Notes: a model not told the origin generated them from the sequence alone. DNA of 42,890 nt from Planctomycetaceae bacterium (GCA_027483065.1 JAIXVI010000236.1:1-42890); one strand, 5' to 3'. Shown: positions 32,736-41,950, counted from the stretch's first letter. A program made the numbers and translations.

Positions 32736-34421
32736 ATGCGAGATTCGACGCAACCATCGACCCGGAAACCTACGTACTCGCTGACGAGGGCGTGGGACTC
32801 GATGTTGGTTCGACTTTCGTGGCGCCCCCTGCAGCAACGCTGCAACGCGCTCGTCGCAACCCCGGTCCTCCGAACCCATGCTGTTGTCGCAGCGTTCGCG
32901 TTGGCAAGTTGCACGCTGTACGCGGCAACGCTGCAGGGAGAAGTGGTCCTTCCGGCAGGTGTCGGAGAAAAACCGCAGGAAGCGGAGCGGGAACGGACAG
33001 CCGACGCCACATCCGTTGTTCGTGATGAATCCAACTCCACAATTGTGAGCGTTCTGCTTGGCGATGGTCGATGGGCTCTCGGGAGACTTCAGTCGGTCCG
33101 TGCGGATTCGTGGTCGATCCTGACTCGCGACGCGGGCGCGGTCTCGCAGCGGGACATCGCCGCAGCCGAGATCATCGCATTTGTCGTCCGTCGTCAGGGA
33201 CTGCGCCCTGCGATCGGTTCCGACGCTGAGTTTCGGCAACAGGGTGAAGGCTCTCTCCTGCGCGTCACGCCACTCTCTCTCGGTGTGATCGATACGGTCG
33301 ACGGTCAACGCATTCCAGGCACGTTTCGAGTCGTCAATGGCATCGCCTACTGGGATCACCGTTGGATCGGAGCACTGCCCATCGATCTTGAGCAGGTATC
33401 GAACCTCCGAATGATCTCTGATCGATGGGCACCGCAGACTGCTGACTCCGATGCAGTGCTTCTCATCAACGGCGATGTGGTACGCGGGTTCGTCGAAGCG
33501 ATCGGCGAAGACCTCACCGTTTCCGCAGCACCACTCTCGACGGTTTCGGAAAATGCTCGTTCCACTTCCGATCCGAACGAACGAATCGATCACACCACAG
33601 AGAACCCTTCGGCGCCAGGTGCTCGCGAGCCAACTCCGCCTTCCGATCAAACTTCCGATCAAGCACCCAATCAGCCACCGAGCCAAACCACGGACTCGAC
33701 GAACAGGAAAGCGAGTTCTCCGCCAGAAACTGTATCGACTCGATCGATTGCAATGAACCGCGTCGCCGCGATCGCTCTGGCTGAAATGCCCCCTGATTCT
33801 CGAACTGGACTTGAAGTCTGGACATCGGATGGCTCGCTCGTCGCTGCGCGAAATCTGACTTTCGACGAGGGGCGCGGTTGGGGATTCCAACTCGCGAGTG
33901 ACTGGCTTTTCAAGGCTCGTTCGAAGCCAACCTCGGACAACAGTGCGGCTGATCCAATTGCAGGAATTCTTGATCGCAGCCGATTCACTCCACTTTCTGC
34001 GTGTTCGGCGGAACAGGTTCGCGAGCCAAGTGGTAGTTACCTTTATGACACGTCCGATCTGTGGAGTGTTTCGCGAGCTGAACGATTTCTGCTCGGATGC
34101 GCCGATGTCTCGATTGAAGGACCGTGCACCGTTCGCTTCGCGATCCCGACCGCGAAAGCGTTGACGGACACATTGCTGACGGGAGTCGTCAGCATCATGG
34201 AACCCGCACCTGCGGACGTGCGACTGGAAGTCACCATCGGATTTGAGCGCGGCGCCAGCGAGACTTTCGTCCTCGATGGCACGACCCGTACGAAGCCCTT
34301 CGTGATCCGCGCTTCTGCCGACGCGAAGCCGACTGTCGTTGTGACGCTGAGCGACGGTGGAAACGGCATCATTGGCGACCGAATCGTTCTGGAGCGCACG
34401 GCGTTCCTGACGCCACGCTGA
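32736..34421 (+). CDS. Exported protein of unknown fold, possible lipoprotein, at the end of the MoxR cluster
   Basis: The gene starts nine bases after the toroid gene. The 561-residue product has a hydrophobic segment at about 48-67 (THAVVAAFALASCTLYAATL). It contains LASC (C59), a lipobox-like site if translation starts at the Met23 codon. The mature part is beta-rich: SVLLGDGRWALGRLQSVRADSWSIL, a Gln/Pro/Ser/Thr-rich linker (about 290-335; DQTSDQAPNQ), and a C-terminal jelly-roll-like region that ends IIGDRIVLERTAFL. No family name could be assigned. It contains no TTA, CTA or TCA codon, which leaves an antisense frame open along its whole length. The convergent comEC homology ends about 35 bases downstream. 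Confidence 0.75.
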   Translation: MRDSTQPSTRKPTYSLTRAWDSMLVRLSWRPLQQRCNALVATPVLRTHAVVAAFALASCTLYAATLQGEVVLPAGVGEKPQEAERERTADATSVVRDESNSTIVSVLLGDGRWALGRLQSVRADSWSILTRDAGAVSQRDIAAAEIIAFVVRRQGLRPAIGSDAEFRQQGEGSLLRVTPLSLGVIDTVDGQRIPGTFRVVNGIAYWDHRWIGALPIDLEQVSNLRMISDRWAPQTADSDAVLLINGDVVRGFVEAIGEDLTVSAAPLSTVSENARSTSDPNERIDHTTENPSAPGAREPTPPSDQTSDQAPNQPPSQTTDSTNRKASSPPETVSTRSIAMNRVAAIALAEMPPDSRTGLEVWTSDGSLVAARNLTFDEGRGWGFQLASDWLFKARSKPTSDNSAADPIAGILDRSRFTPLSACSAEQVREPSGSYLYDTSDLWSVSRAERFLLGCADVSIEGPCTVRFAIPTAKALTDTLLTGVVSIMEPAPADVRLEVTIGFERGASETFVLDGTTRTKPFVIRASADAKPTVVVTLSDGGNGIIGDRIVLERTAFLTPR

Positions 34422-34456
34422 AATCTGGCGCCGCAATCTTCGAAGCAGTTTGTCTG

Positions 34457-37400
34457 TCACTCGAGGTCTACGAGAACGCTGCCAACGACCTGACGGTCGC
34501 CAATGGTGGGCCGCGAGTTCGTCATACAAAAACGCCCTTACGTCTTGCGTACGAAACTCAATTCGGATCGCGCCGTCGCGACATGTCACGAGTCGGGAAC
34601 TCGTTGTGGGTAAGACACCACCGAAACGATCCATCCGAAATCGGCGCGCGGCGGTGGATTGAACAATCACACTTGGATCGCAACGGTGTATGAGCGGCAC
34701 TACGGCGTCGCGCCAACTCCCGTGGTGCGGTAGTTCCATCACTATTGCGTTGAGTTTGTGTTCCTCACCTACATGCTTTGCAAGCAAGCTTGCGCACCCG
34801 AAGGTTTCGATGTCGCCGCAGAGAAGAACAGCGCCACGCTGTGTATGCGAGTATTGCGATGCGTCCACGGGTTTCGTCAGGCCAACTTCTGCCGCGGAGA
34901 GATCTTTACAAGATGAAGTCGGCAGATCGACACGCATGACGAGTGAGACATCGTTGTCCCGCAGTGAGCGCATCTCTTTCGGCGGCCAAAGGACATTCCA
35001 TGTACTGCGTCCAAAATGGAGTTTGTCGCCAGCGGACACCAGCTCGAGCGAGACGCCGTGTCGGTTTGCGGTCTCAATCAATTCTTGAACAGGAGGCGCT
35101 CGCTCCGCGGCGGCAATCATCGAATCATGCACGATGAGCCTTCGAACTCGCGCGAAGCGCATGATGTCCGCAGCACCACTGAAGTGATCGAGGTCTGGGT
35201 GGCTGATGATGATTGCCTCGACCACACCTCCGCGCGCTCGTATCTCCGGAAGCATGATGCGCGAAGCAGTCGAACCGATAGAACTCGAACCTACATCGAA
35301 GATGACGAGCGACTCATCGCAAGCGAACAGGTGGGCAGATCCGTCGCCGATTGAAAATGTCGTCATTGTCGCGAGCGTCGGCTCGCCTTCATCCGACCCA
35401 ATCGATCGATGATTGAACGACGCGTGGAGGACTGTTGGACCGACCCAAACTCCAAGCACGACCACGGTGCATGCAGTCATTCTTAGCCACCACCGCTTCG
35501 CGCAAAGGAGAAGTATGACCCCACAAAGTGTCGAGCCGGCGAAGAGCACTCGCACGGCGATTGGTTGCATGACCCACTCTTGAAGAGTCCATCCACCGCC
35601 ACCGAGTGCAATCGTTTCATCGACGATCGCGATCTGTAGAGACAAGAGGATGTACAGCGGATAGCCGAGTGGCCAAACAAGTGTTTCAGCGAGCGATCCA
35701 ACAATCGCCTTTGGGTAGGCGATCGCAAGTGTGGCGGTCGAAAGTGGCGCACAGAGAAATGTCAGCAGAATTCCGGCGGGCTGCATCGTGCCAAAGTGTG
35801 CGAGTGCGATGGATGTACCAACACAAAACGCAGCGACTCCGGATGCGATTGCTCGCGCGCAGTAGTCACCCAAGATGCCCCGCCACGCGATCGATGTTTG
35901 CCAAGCTGCGTCACCGGGTATCCAGTCAAGCCATACGCGACGAACTCTCGGCGCGAGATGTCGCAGCGCGATGACGCAGGCAAAACTCAACTGGAATCCC
36001 GCATTCGATGCGACTCCAGGATCACCCACAATCATCCATCCTGCGACGACCGCGAGAGTGGCATCGCCGTGCCAGTCGCGGCGGAATATGGATCCCATCG
36101 ATCCCACGATGGCCATCAACGCGGAACGCTCAGCACTCGGCGCTGGTGCCATGACGAAGAGCGCAACGGCAGCACCTGACATGACACACACGGCCACGAA
36201 TCGCGTGTCACGGAAAATCATCCGCGCGAAAAGCCCAACGATCCAACCAAGAACGGCGAGGTTGAAGCCGGAGATCGCAAGTATGTGCGCAAGGCCAGTT
36301 GCGCGAAATGCATTCTCAATCTCTGCGTAGCCCTCGCCGGTATCGCCGAGTACGAGCGCAACGAGCATCGATCGAATGCCAGCATCGCGATACGAGCGCT
36401 CGTGATTCGTGCCACCGATAGGTTCGCCCCCGCTTTCACCTGCGACACCGGCGAGCAATCCCGCGCGAAGGTTCTCGCGGAGCGACGCGCGAAGTCGCGC
36501 GATCCAATCACGGATTGGGGTTGTTGAAGGCGGATCCGTCAGAACCGTGCAGACGTCCGCAGACTCCACAAAAAGTGATCCATAGACGTTGTTCCGCGCG
36601 GCCCAAGCGCGCAGATTTCGTGTGTGCGGATTCGAGTTCTCCGCGACACCACGCAATACACCGATGACTCGAACACGATCGGCAACGCGCCAAGAGGGAC
36701 GGGTTTCCGAGATGGAAACACTGAGCCTGCAATCCTTCAGCGCATTGGTGGCGCGATCGCCCGTTCCATCTCTCTGTGTGTTCGCACTTTCGACGATCGA
36801 ATGAGTTTCGCGCAAAGATTGATCTGGCTCGATGAATCGAACGTCACGCAGAACGCATCGATGGATTGGCTCCTTCTCGAAGTGGCGCGACAGGATGTCG
36901 ACCGCGAATCCTCGTGTCGAGAACTCTTCGTCCACCGTGCCTTCGATCTCTACGAGCGTTCCAGAGGCACGATCTTCGTTCGGGAACACGAACTCAAGAA
37001 ATGCTCTCTCTTGATCGATTTGCTGCGTCCGAATCGCAAGTCCAAGCATCACTGCGGCAAGAAGAAGGAGCGAGATCGCAGGCCACGACTGCATCAAACA
37101 CTGTTGACGCTTCACTCTCGCTGCACGCAAAGTGGCATATGCAGACGGCGCTGGCGGCAGAGTGGAATGAACAGGGTCGGTTCTTGTGTGACCCGCGTGG
37201 ACCGTGTCCTGCCTATGAATACGCGTGGCGTGGGCGATACAGACAACCGAACCAAGCGCAAGTACAACGCCACACAGCGCGAGGGTTTGATGGAGCTCCG
37301 CAGCAGGTGCTCCTTGTTGTCCTGACACAGCTTGACCGATATCGAACCACGGCATCGCATCGACGAGTGCAGCACCTGCCCAGAGCGCTGCGATCACGCC

Positions 37401-37691
37401 AATGAAGAGTCTCGGCATGCTCGATGTCACGAGACTGCCGTCTGGGATGGAGAAGTTCACGGCGGGGAACTTGTGGGCGGAGACGTCCGAAGTCGACATG
37501 TCCGCGGCCGACACGTCCTGCGCGTCCGCGTTCTGTTCAATAGATGCCGTATCGCCGCTCGCATCACGTTCGCGCGGCGCAGTGTCGCCATGCGACTCGC
37601 CGCGAGCGGAGTCGTCGCGTACGACAACTGCAGCGGCATGAGCCTTCGAAGCTCCCGCATGCACTCCTTTCCCAAGTTGTGTGGTGAACAT
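34457..37691 (-). CDS. comEC: ComEC/Rec2-family DNA-transport protein, 3' end unclear
   Basis: ComEC forms the inner-membrane channel that takes up single-stranded DNA in natural transformation. A Ser/Asp-rich start (1-90) is followed by helices at about 93-112, 135-155 and 203-220, a DUF4131/OB-like region (about 235-385), the competence domain around AFRATGLAHILAISGFNLAVLG (about 465), and a metallo-beta-lactamase-like domain with HPDLDHFSG (about 835) and LPHHGSWRD (about 988). These are all the expected parts. The end is odd: the ComEC-like sequence stops near GAIRIEFRTQDVRAF, but no stop codon occurs in this frame until 31272. A +1 shift in a T5 run near 34537 would end the protein at a TGA at 34457-34459, 35 bases from the convergent gene; that end is used here. 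Start codon position is uncertain. Confidence 0.85.
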
Positions 37692-37704
37692 CTACCCCCC
37701 AATA

Positions 37705-37759
37705 CATGCAGATACCGGCGACGCCTGCAGGTCATGCATCCGCATGCAGGTTCATGCAG
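37705..37759. repeat. CATGCAG/ATGCAT repeat cluster upstream of comEC
   Basis: CATGCAG occurs at 37705, 37743 and 37753. CCTGCAGG (37724-37731) and ATGCAT (37734-37739) are palindromes. The cluster lies 14-68 bases before the comEC start and could hold protein-binding sites. Confidence 0.6.
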
Positions 37760-37856
37760 CTCTTGCCACCGTTCCACCTCGACTTGTTGTCAAACCCCTG
37801 CACGCGACCCCAGCACGCGTCCCCAGCACACCATCCCTGCATACTTGTCGTTCCAC

Positions 37857-37866
37857 GTATGCATAC
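37857..37866. promoter_or_regulatory. 10-bp perfect palindrome GTATGCATAC
   Basis: A perfect palindrome whose centre (ATGCAT) matches the repeat cluster nearer to comEC; a possible operator. Confidence 0.35.
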
Positions 37867-37977
37867 CCCGCGCAGTCACACATCACGCATTCAGAATTCA
37901 CGCCCGCCGCCACGTTCATCCGTCGGTCGTCGCCGTCCAACGACGATCACGTGCAGCCAAACTACAAAGTGAAAACA

Positions 37978-37997
37978 GCCACACGCCAAAGTGTGGC
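37978..37997 (-). terminator. Probable trpD terminator
   Basis: GCCACAC pairs with GTGTGGC (7 bp, 6-nt loop). On the minus strand the stem is followed by TGTTTTC, about 150 bases after the trpD stop. On the plus strand it is followed by ACTTTTT, so it may work in both directions. Confidence 0.55.
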
Positions 37998-38086
37998 ACT
38001 TTTTCCACGCAGAAATTTCGACGAAAGAATTTTCTGAGATGTGCAAGAGATACGCACGAGTTTGTGGCAGATCACAACCGCGCAAT

Positions 38087-38126
38087 CTCAGCGGCTTAGC
38101 GGCTCAGCAGCTCAACAACTCAGCTC
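38087..38126. repeat. Five degenerate 8-bp tandem units (CTCAGCGG type)
   Basis: CTCAGCGG, CTTAGCGG, CTCAGCAG, CTCAACAA and CTCAGCTC follow without spacers, ending 21 bases before the trpD stop. Confidence 0.85.
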
Positions 38127-38146
38127 ACTCCTTCGACCGCACACGC

Positions 38147-39211
38147 TCATCGTCCGTGCGACTTCTCGCGCAGCGCTTCGAACGTCGCAAGCGCGCGACC
38201 AAAATCAATCGCTTCAGCCGCGAGCCCGATGCCCTCTTCGATCGACGTTGCGACACCCGCGACATACAGCGCCGCCGCCGCATTCACGAGCACCATCGCG
38301 CGTCGCGCACCACGTTCCTCGCCCGTCAGCACATTCGTGAAAAGCGCCGCGGCCTCATCGAGCGAGTGTGGCGCAAGCGCCGCGGGATCCGCACGCTCAA
38401 GTCCGAGCGCGCGCGGGTCAACCGTCCACTCGCGCACAGCACCATTTCGGACTTCCGCCACGTGCGTCGGTACGGCGATCGAAATCTCGTCGAGGCCATC
38501 GTCCGAATGCAGCACGAGCGCGTGCGTCGCGCCGAGTCGCACGAGTGCCTCAGCGATCGGCCGCACGAAATGCCCCGCGTACACGCCCATCACTTGGCGC
38601 CCCGCGCCGGCAGGGTTCGTCAACGGACCAAGCAAGTTAAAGAGCGTTGGAACACCGAGCGCTTTCCGCACGGGCATCACGTGTCGCGCGGCGGGATGGT
38701 GATGAATCGCGAACGAGAAGCAGATGTCGATTTCATCGATGCAGCGCGCTTGTGTCGCGGGCGATGCATTGACGTCCACGCCAAGTTTTTCCATCACTTC
38801 CGCCGACCCGCGACCAGTGCGCGAGCGATTGCCATGTTTCGCAACCTTCGCACCCGCTGCCGCCGCGACGACCGCAGCGAGTGTCGACACGTTGAAGGTT
38901 TTCGGCGCGCCGCCCGTTCCAGCGGTATCGACAATCGACGCCGGCGCAGTCTGGCACGGCACGCGCTCAACACGCGCGCGCATCACCGTTGCCGCACCGA
39001 CGATTTCATCGACCGTTGGCAAGCGCGTCGCCATCAGCGCCAGAAACGCGCCCATCTCCGCGTGATGCGATTCGCCCGAGGCGATCTCCTCGAACGCCGC
39101 GCGCGACTCAGATTCTGTCAGCGTTCCGCCTTTGAGCAGCTTGCGCAGAAACGGCGTGAGTTCACCCGGACGGGAAGGCTTCGCGAATTCAGCAGGTCCA
39201 TCGTGCGACAT
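38147..39211 (-). CDS. trpD: Anthranilate phosphoribosyltransferase
   Basis: TrpD joins anthranilate and phosphoribosyl pyrophosphate in the second step of tryptophan synthesis. The 354-residue product has the diphosphate loop DTAGTGGAPKTFNVST (GTGG 98-101), KHGNRS (125-130), GSAEVMEKLGV, FNLLGPLTNPA and DGLDEISI, all characteristic. The start at 39211 is chosen because TACGCT lies six bases upstream, suggesting a leaderless or near-leaderless mRNA, and because the next in-frame starts would extend into the divergent lgt gene. The N-terminal ~18 residues precede the usual first helix. No other trp gene is seen nearby, so the pathway genes are probably scattered. Confidence 0.96.
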   Translation of the reverse strand: MSHDGPAEFAKPSRPGELTPFLRKLLKGGTLTESESRAAFEEIASGESHHAEMGAFLALMATRLPTVDEIVGAATVMRARVERVPCQTAPASIVDTAGTGGAPKTFNVSTLAAVVAAAAGAKVAKHGNRSRTGRGSAEVMEKLGVDVNASPATQARCIDEIDICFSFAIHHHPAARHVMPVRKALGVPTLFNLLGPLTNPAGAGRQVMGVYAGHFVRPIAEALVRLGATHALVLHSDDGLDEISIAVPTHVAEVRNGAVREWTVDPRALGLERADPAALAPHSLDEAAALFTNVLTGEERGARRAMVLVNAAAALYVAGVATSIEEGIGLAAEAIDFGRALATFEALREKSHGR

Positions 39212-39217
39212 CCCTCT

Positions 39218-39223
39218 AGCGTA
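39218..39223 (-). promoter_or_regulatory. Candidate -10 box (TACGCT) of trpD
   Basis: The hexamer lies six bases before the ATG, with AGAGGG between. It would start the mRNA at about the start codon. It contains part of a CGTAGC repeat shared with the lgt -10 region. Confidence 0.45.
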
Positions 39224-39245
39224 GCGAGAGCGAGCCGATTTCTCG

Positions 39246-39251
39246 TAGCAT
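39246..39251 (+). promoter_or_regulatory. Candidate -10 box (TAGCAT) of lgt
   Basis: TAGCAT is followed by six bases and the ATG at 39258, so transcription would begin at about the start codon. CGTAGC at 39244 repeats that at 39220 on the other promoter. Confidence 0.45.
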
Positions 39252-39257
39252 CCGCGC

Positions 39258-40295
39258 ATGGCGTGTTCGCTCACTTCGCAGATCCTCGCCGAATCGATCG
39301 TGCACACGCTCGATCCGTTTGTCTTTCAGATCAGTCCCGGCGTTGGCCCGCGCTGGTACGGCATGGCGTATCTCGCGGGGTTTGTCGTGGGCTGGCTCGT
39401 TCTGCGATGGCTCGCGCGTTCGGGTCGCATTCCACTGTCGCCGCGGCAAGTGGGCGATCTCGTCACCAACGTCATCATCGGTGTCATCGTCGGCGGACGC
39501 GTGGGCCACGTGGTTTTCTACGACCGTCCGTTGTTGTGGCAGTTCAGCGACTCGTTTCCATTCTGGGGTCTTCTTGAACTCAACAAGGGCGGCATGTCGA
39601 GTCACGGCGGCGTGATTGGTGTGTCGCTTGCGATCATCCTCTTCGCGCGTCGCGAGAAGTTGCCGATCCTCGTCGTTGGTGACGCGGTCGCGTTTGCGGT
39701 TCCGTGGGGATTGATGTTCGGTCGCCTCGCGAATTGGGTGAATGGCGAACTTTGGGGCCGCGCACTCCCCGACGCGATGCAGGCGAATCCACCGTGGTGG
39801 AGCGTGAAGTACCCCGAAGAACTCACCCTCTTCACCTCAGTTCCGACATCCCTTGAGCCATTGCGCGAACTCGCACCTGCGACCGAGCGGCTCTCTGACG
39901 CGAAGTTTCTCGAGTGGCTTCAAACGACCGCGTACGACCACGCGAACAGCGCGCATGACGCAGTCATCACGGCGATCACACCTGTACTCACGGCGTACTA
40001 CCCGAGCCAGTTTTTCCAAGCGCTCGCCGAAGGTCCGTGCCTACTCCTCTTGATGTCGCTCGCATGGCTCGCACCGCGTCGTGCGGGCACGATCGCCGCC
40101 GTGTTTCTCGCGGGTTACGGCGTCTTGCGCTACACGACCGAGCAATTCCGCGAGGCCGATTCACCGGTCATCGCACTCGGTTTCCTCACGCTTCCGATGT
40201 TGCTCTCGATCACGATGATCGCGTTTGGCGTGATGTTCTTCGTGCTCTCACGCAAATCGCAACCGATCGGTGGACTGTGGAAGCGCGCGGCGTGA
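39258..40295 (+). CDS. lgt: Prolipoprotein diacylglyceryl transferase
   Basis: Lgt moves diacylglycerol from phosphatidylglycerol to the lipobox Cys of prolipoproteins. The 345-residue product has several membrane helices and the family motifs: RWYGMAYLAGFVVGW, GGRVGHVVFYD (79-89), GGMSSHGGVIG with the essential His116, the signature GRLANWVNGELWGR (155-168), and RYTTEQFREAD late (around 290), matching the conserved Arg region. Between 170 and 245 it carries a longer, charged, partly helical insertion compared with compact Lgt proteins. TAGCAT six bases upstream of the ATG suggests a leaderless mRNA. Lipobox-bearing candidates occur in this window at 1-602 and 32736. Confidence 0.95.
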   Translation: MACSLTSQILAESIVHTLDPFVFQISPGVGPRWYGMAYLAGFVVGWLVLRWLARSGRIPLSPRQVGDLVTNVIIGVIVGGRVGHVVFYDRPLLWQFSDSFPFWGLLELNKGGMSSHGGVIGVSLAIILFARREKLPILVVGDAVAFAVPWGLMFGRLANWVNGELWGRALPDAMQANPPWWSVKYPEELTLFTSVPTSLEPLRELAPATERLSDAKFLEWLQTTAYDHANSAHDAVITAITPVLTAYYPSQFFQALAEGPCLLLLMSLAWLAPRRAGTIAAVFLAGYGVLRYTTEQFREADSPVIALGFLTLPMLLSITMIAFGVMFFVLSRKSQPIGGLWKRAA

Positions 40296-40567
40296 GTGGC
40301 GTTCGCGGCGGGCGTGTCGGGCGCTTCGGCGCTGAGCCGTCGCCAACATCCGAGGATCTCGCTCGTTTTCTCTCCGCAGCGCGCTCACGCGGCAGTGCAA
40401 CGCAAGTTCGTTGCACACGTCGACTTGTGGCGCGATGCGGCTTCATGCTCGCGACCGCCCTCGCGGCATTTTCGATTTCTCTCGCGATTTTCCCCCACGA
40501 AACGCGCGCCATCGCATTCCTCTCCTCGTCCCCACAACTGTCGCCACAAGCGCACGAGGAGAATCAG

Positions 40568-41950
40568 ATGCGTTCCCTGAAGAGCATTGGTCAGAAGAGT
40601 TTCGGAGTTTTGTCGTCGCTCGCCATCGCCGCAGGCGCATCCGCGCAGGACGCCGTGCAGTGGCGCGTGGAAGACGGCGGGAATGGGCATTGGTATCAGG
40701 CGTTGAATGCAGTGACGGGTGATAGTGGCCTCGCACTTGCAGCGTCGCTCGGTGGGCACTTGGCGACAATCTCGAGCGCAGGTGAGAACACTTTTGTCAA
40801 ACAGGTGTTTCTTGCCACCGACAAGCAATGGGGTTGGCTTGGATTGCGACAACTCAATGGGCAGTCATCACCGTTCGCGGGTTGGTATTGGCTGACCGAG
40901 GAGTCGATGAACTACTCCAATTGGACAAGCCACGATGGTGCCTTTCCGACAGGTGCACCTGACGACTCACCGTGTGCGCTTCCACCATGGGGAGTGGAGA
41001 ACGATCAAGCGAATCAGGGAGCGATGGATCGGACGGGTCGCTGGGACGACCTTGAGACTGGCGCACCAAGTTGCGGCGGGCCGATTTTCAACACTGTAGC
41101 CCTCATCGAATGGTCCGCCGACTGCAACGCCGACGGCATCGTCGACTACGGCCAGATTCGTGCCGGCGAACTCGAAGACGCGAACAGCAACAACATCCCT
41201 GACTGCTGCGAGCAGGGATCGGATTGTCAAATCAATGCCGTGCAGTGGCGCGTCGAAGATGGTGGGAATGGGCACTGGTATTCGATGATCTACGGATACG
41301 AAAATTCCTGTTGGGAAGACTTGGCAGACGCCGCATCCGCCCGCGGTGGATATCTGGCAACTGTGACATCCGCAAGCGAGAACGAGTTTGTCTACCAACT
41401 CGTAGTTTTTCTCGAGGGTGAAGTACTTGCGGCTGCAACCTATCTCGGCGCTCGTCAACCAGACAATGCATGCGAGCCACTTTGCGGTTGGGAATGGGTC
41501 ACGGGTGAGCCTTGGATTTATACGAATTGGGCAGATCCCGGATGTTGCGTTTATGACGAGGATGCCCTTGAGATGAACGCCGCGCCGGGCTCCAATGGCA
41601 GTTGGCGAGACGATCGTTTGTGCCGACCAGATACGGTACGCGCCCTCATCGAATGGTCCGCCGACTGCAACGCCGACGGCATCGTCGACTTCGGACAGAT
41701 TCGCGCGGGCGAACTTGAAGACGCGAACAGCAACAACATTCCCGATTGTTGCGAATCCACCAAGGGCTGCGACCCCTGCTCCTCCGACATCGACCAATCC
41801 GGCACCGTCAATGCCGTTGATCTCGCGGCGATCCTCACCGTGTGGGGAACCGACGGCGGCAAGTACCCGCGCGCGGACATCAACGGCGATGGCGAAGTCA
41901 ACGGGCCAGATCTCGCCGCCGTGCTCAGCAACTGGGGCTCATGCCCGTAA
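40568..41950 (+). CDS. Secreted protein with two C-type-lectin-like units and a dockerin-like C terminus
   Basis: The 460-residue product starts at 40568 with GAGGAG about seven bases upstream and a signal peptide likely cut after AGASA (residue 26). Two related halves follow. Each has a lectin-like opening (QWRVEDGGNGHWY at 31-43 and 226-238), an LATISS/LATVTS-SxEN motif, a Trp-rich core and a WSADCNADGIVD...NNIPDCCE module (182-215 and 363-396) with Asp/Asn-rich, calcium-site-like spacing and paired Cys. The C terminus (about 400-460) holds two EF-hand-like repeats, DIDQSGTVNAVDLAAILTVWG and DINGDGEVNGPDLAAVLSNWG, as in dockerin-type planctomycete extracellular proteins. Function is probably binding of glycan or surface attachment. 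The frame is open upstream to 40037, but without signal-peptide support. Confidence 0.85.
   Translation: MRSLKSIGQKSFGVLSSLAIAAGASAQDAVQWRVEDGGNGHWYQALNAVTGDSGLALAASLGGHLATISSAGENTFVKQVFLATDKQWGWLGLRQLNGQSSPFAGWYWLTEESMNYSNWTSHDGAFPTGAPDDSPCALPPWGVENDQANQGAMDRTGRWDDLETGAPSCGGPIFNTVALIEWSADCNADGIVDYGQIRAGELEDANSNNIPDCCEQGSDCQINAVQWRVEDGGNGHWYSMIYGYENSCWEDLADAASARGGYLATVTSASENEFVYQLVVFLEGEVLAAATYLGARQPDNACEPLCGWEWVTGEPWIYTNWADPGCCVYDEDALEMNAAPGSNGSWRDDRLCRPDTVRALIEWSADCNADGIVDFGQIRAGELEDANSNNIPDCCESTKGCDPCSSDIDQSGTVNAVDLAAILTVWGTDGGKYPRADINGDGEVNGPDLAAVLSNWGSCP
41099..41211. repeat. First copy of a ~113-bp internal duplication
   Basis: From GCCCTCATCGAATGG onward about 113 bases are nearly identical to 41642-41754 (offset 543 bp, a multiple of three). 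The differences seen are mostly silent. Confidence 0.9.
41642..41754. repeat. Second copy of the ~113-bp internal duplication
   Basis: Partner of 41099-41211. A further repeated stretch links 40652 and 41237 (GCCGTGCAGTGGCGCGT, offset 585 bp). Confidence 0.9.

Larger units (their letters stand above)
31272..34456 (-). other. Open antisense frame continuing comEC, not supported as coding
   Basis: The comEC frame continues for about 1060 codons without a stop, exactly in codon register with the two plus-strand genes beneath it. Its translation is Arg/Ser/His-rich with no motif. The plus-strand proteins, by contrast, have clear toroid repeats and an export signal. I treat the plus strand as coding and this frame as a by-product of absent TTA, CTA and TCA codons. 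Confidence 0.6.
37692..38146. other. comEC-trpD interval, about 455 bp, repeats and a terminator, no gene
   Basis: Leftward trpD and leftward comEC flank this region. It contains ATGCAT/CATGCAG-type repeats (37705-37759), a 10-bp palindrome (37857-37866), a terminator-like hairpin (37978-37997) and a degenerate 8-bp tandem repeat (38087-38126). Open frames on both strands here have His/Arg/Pro-rich, non-protein-like composition. Confidence 0.6.

Noticed and set aside
40037-40567. Upstream extension of the lectin-like gene in the same frame
   Set aside because: It overlaps lgt, gives Arg-rich nonsense sequence, and a signal peptide with GAGGAG before it begins at 40568.
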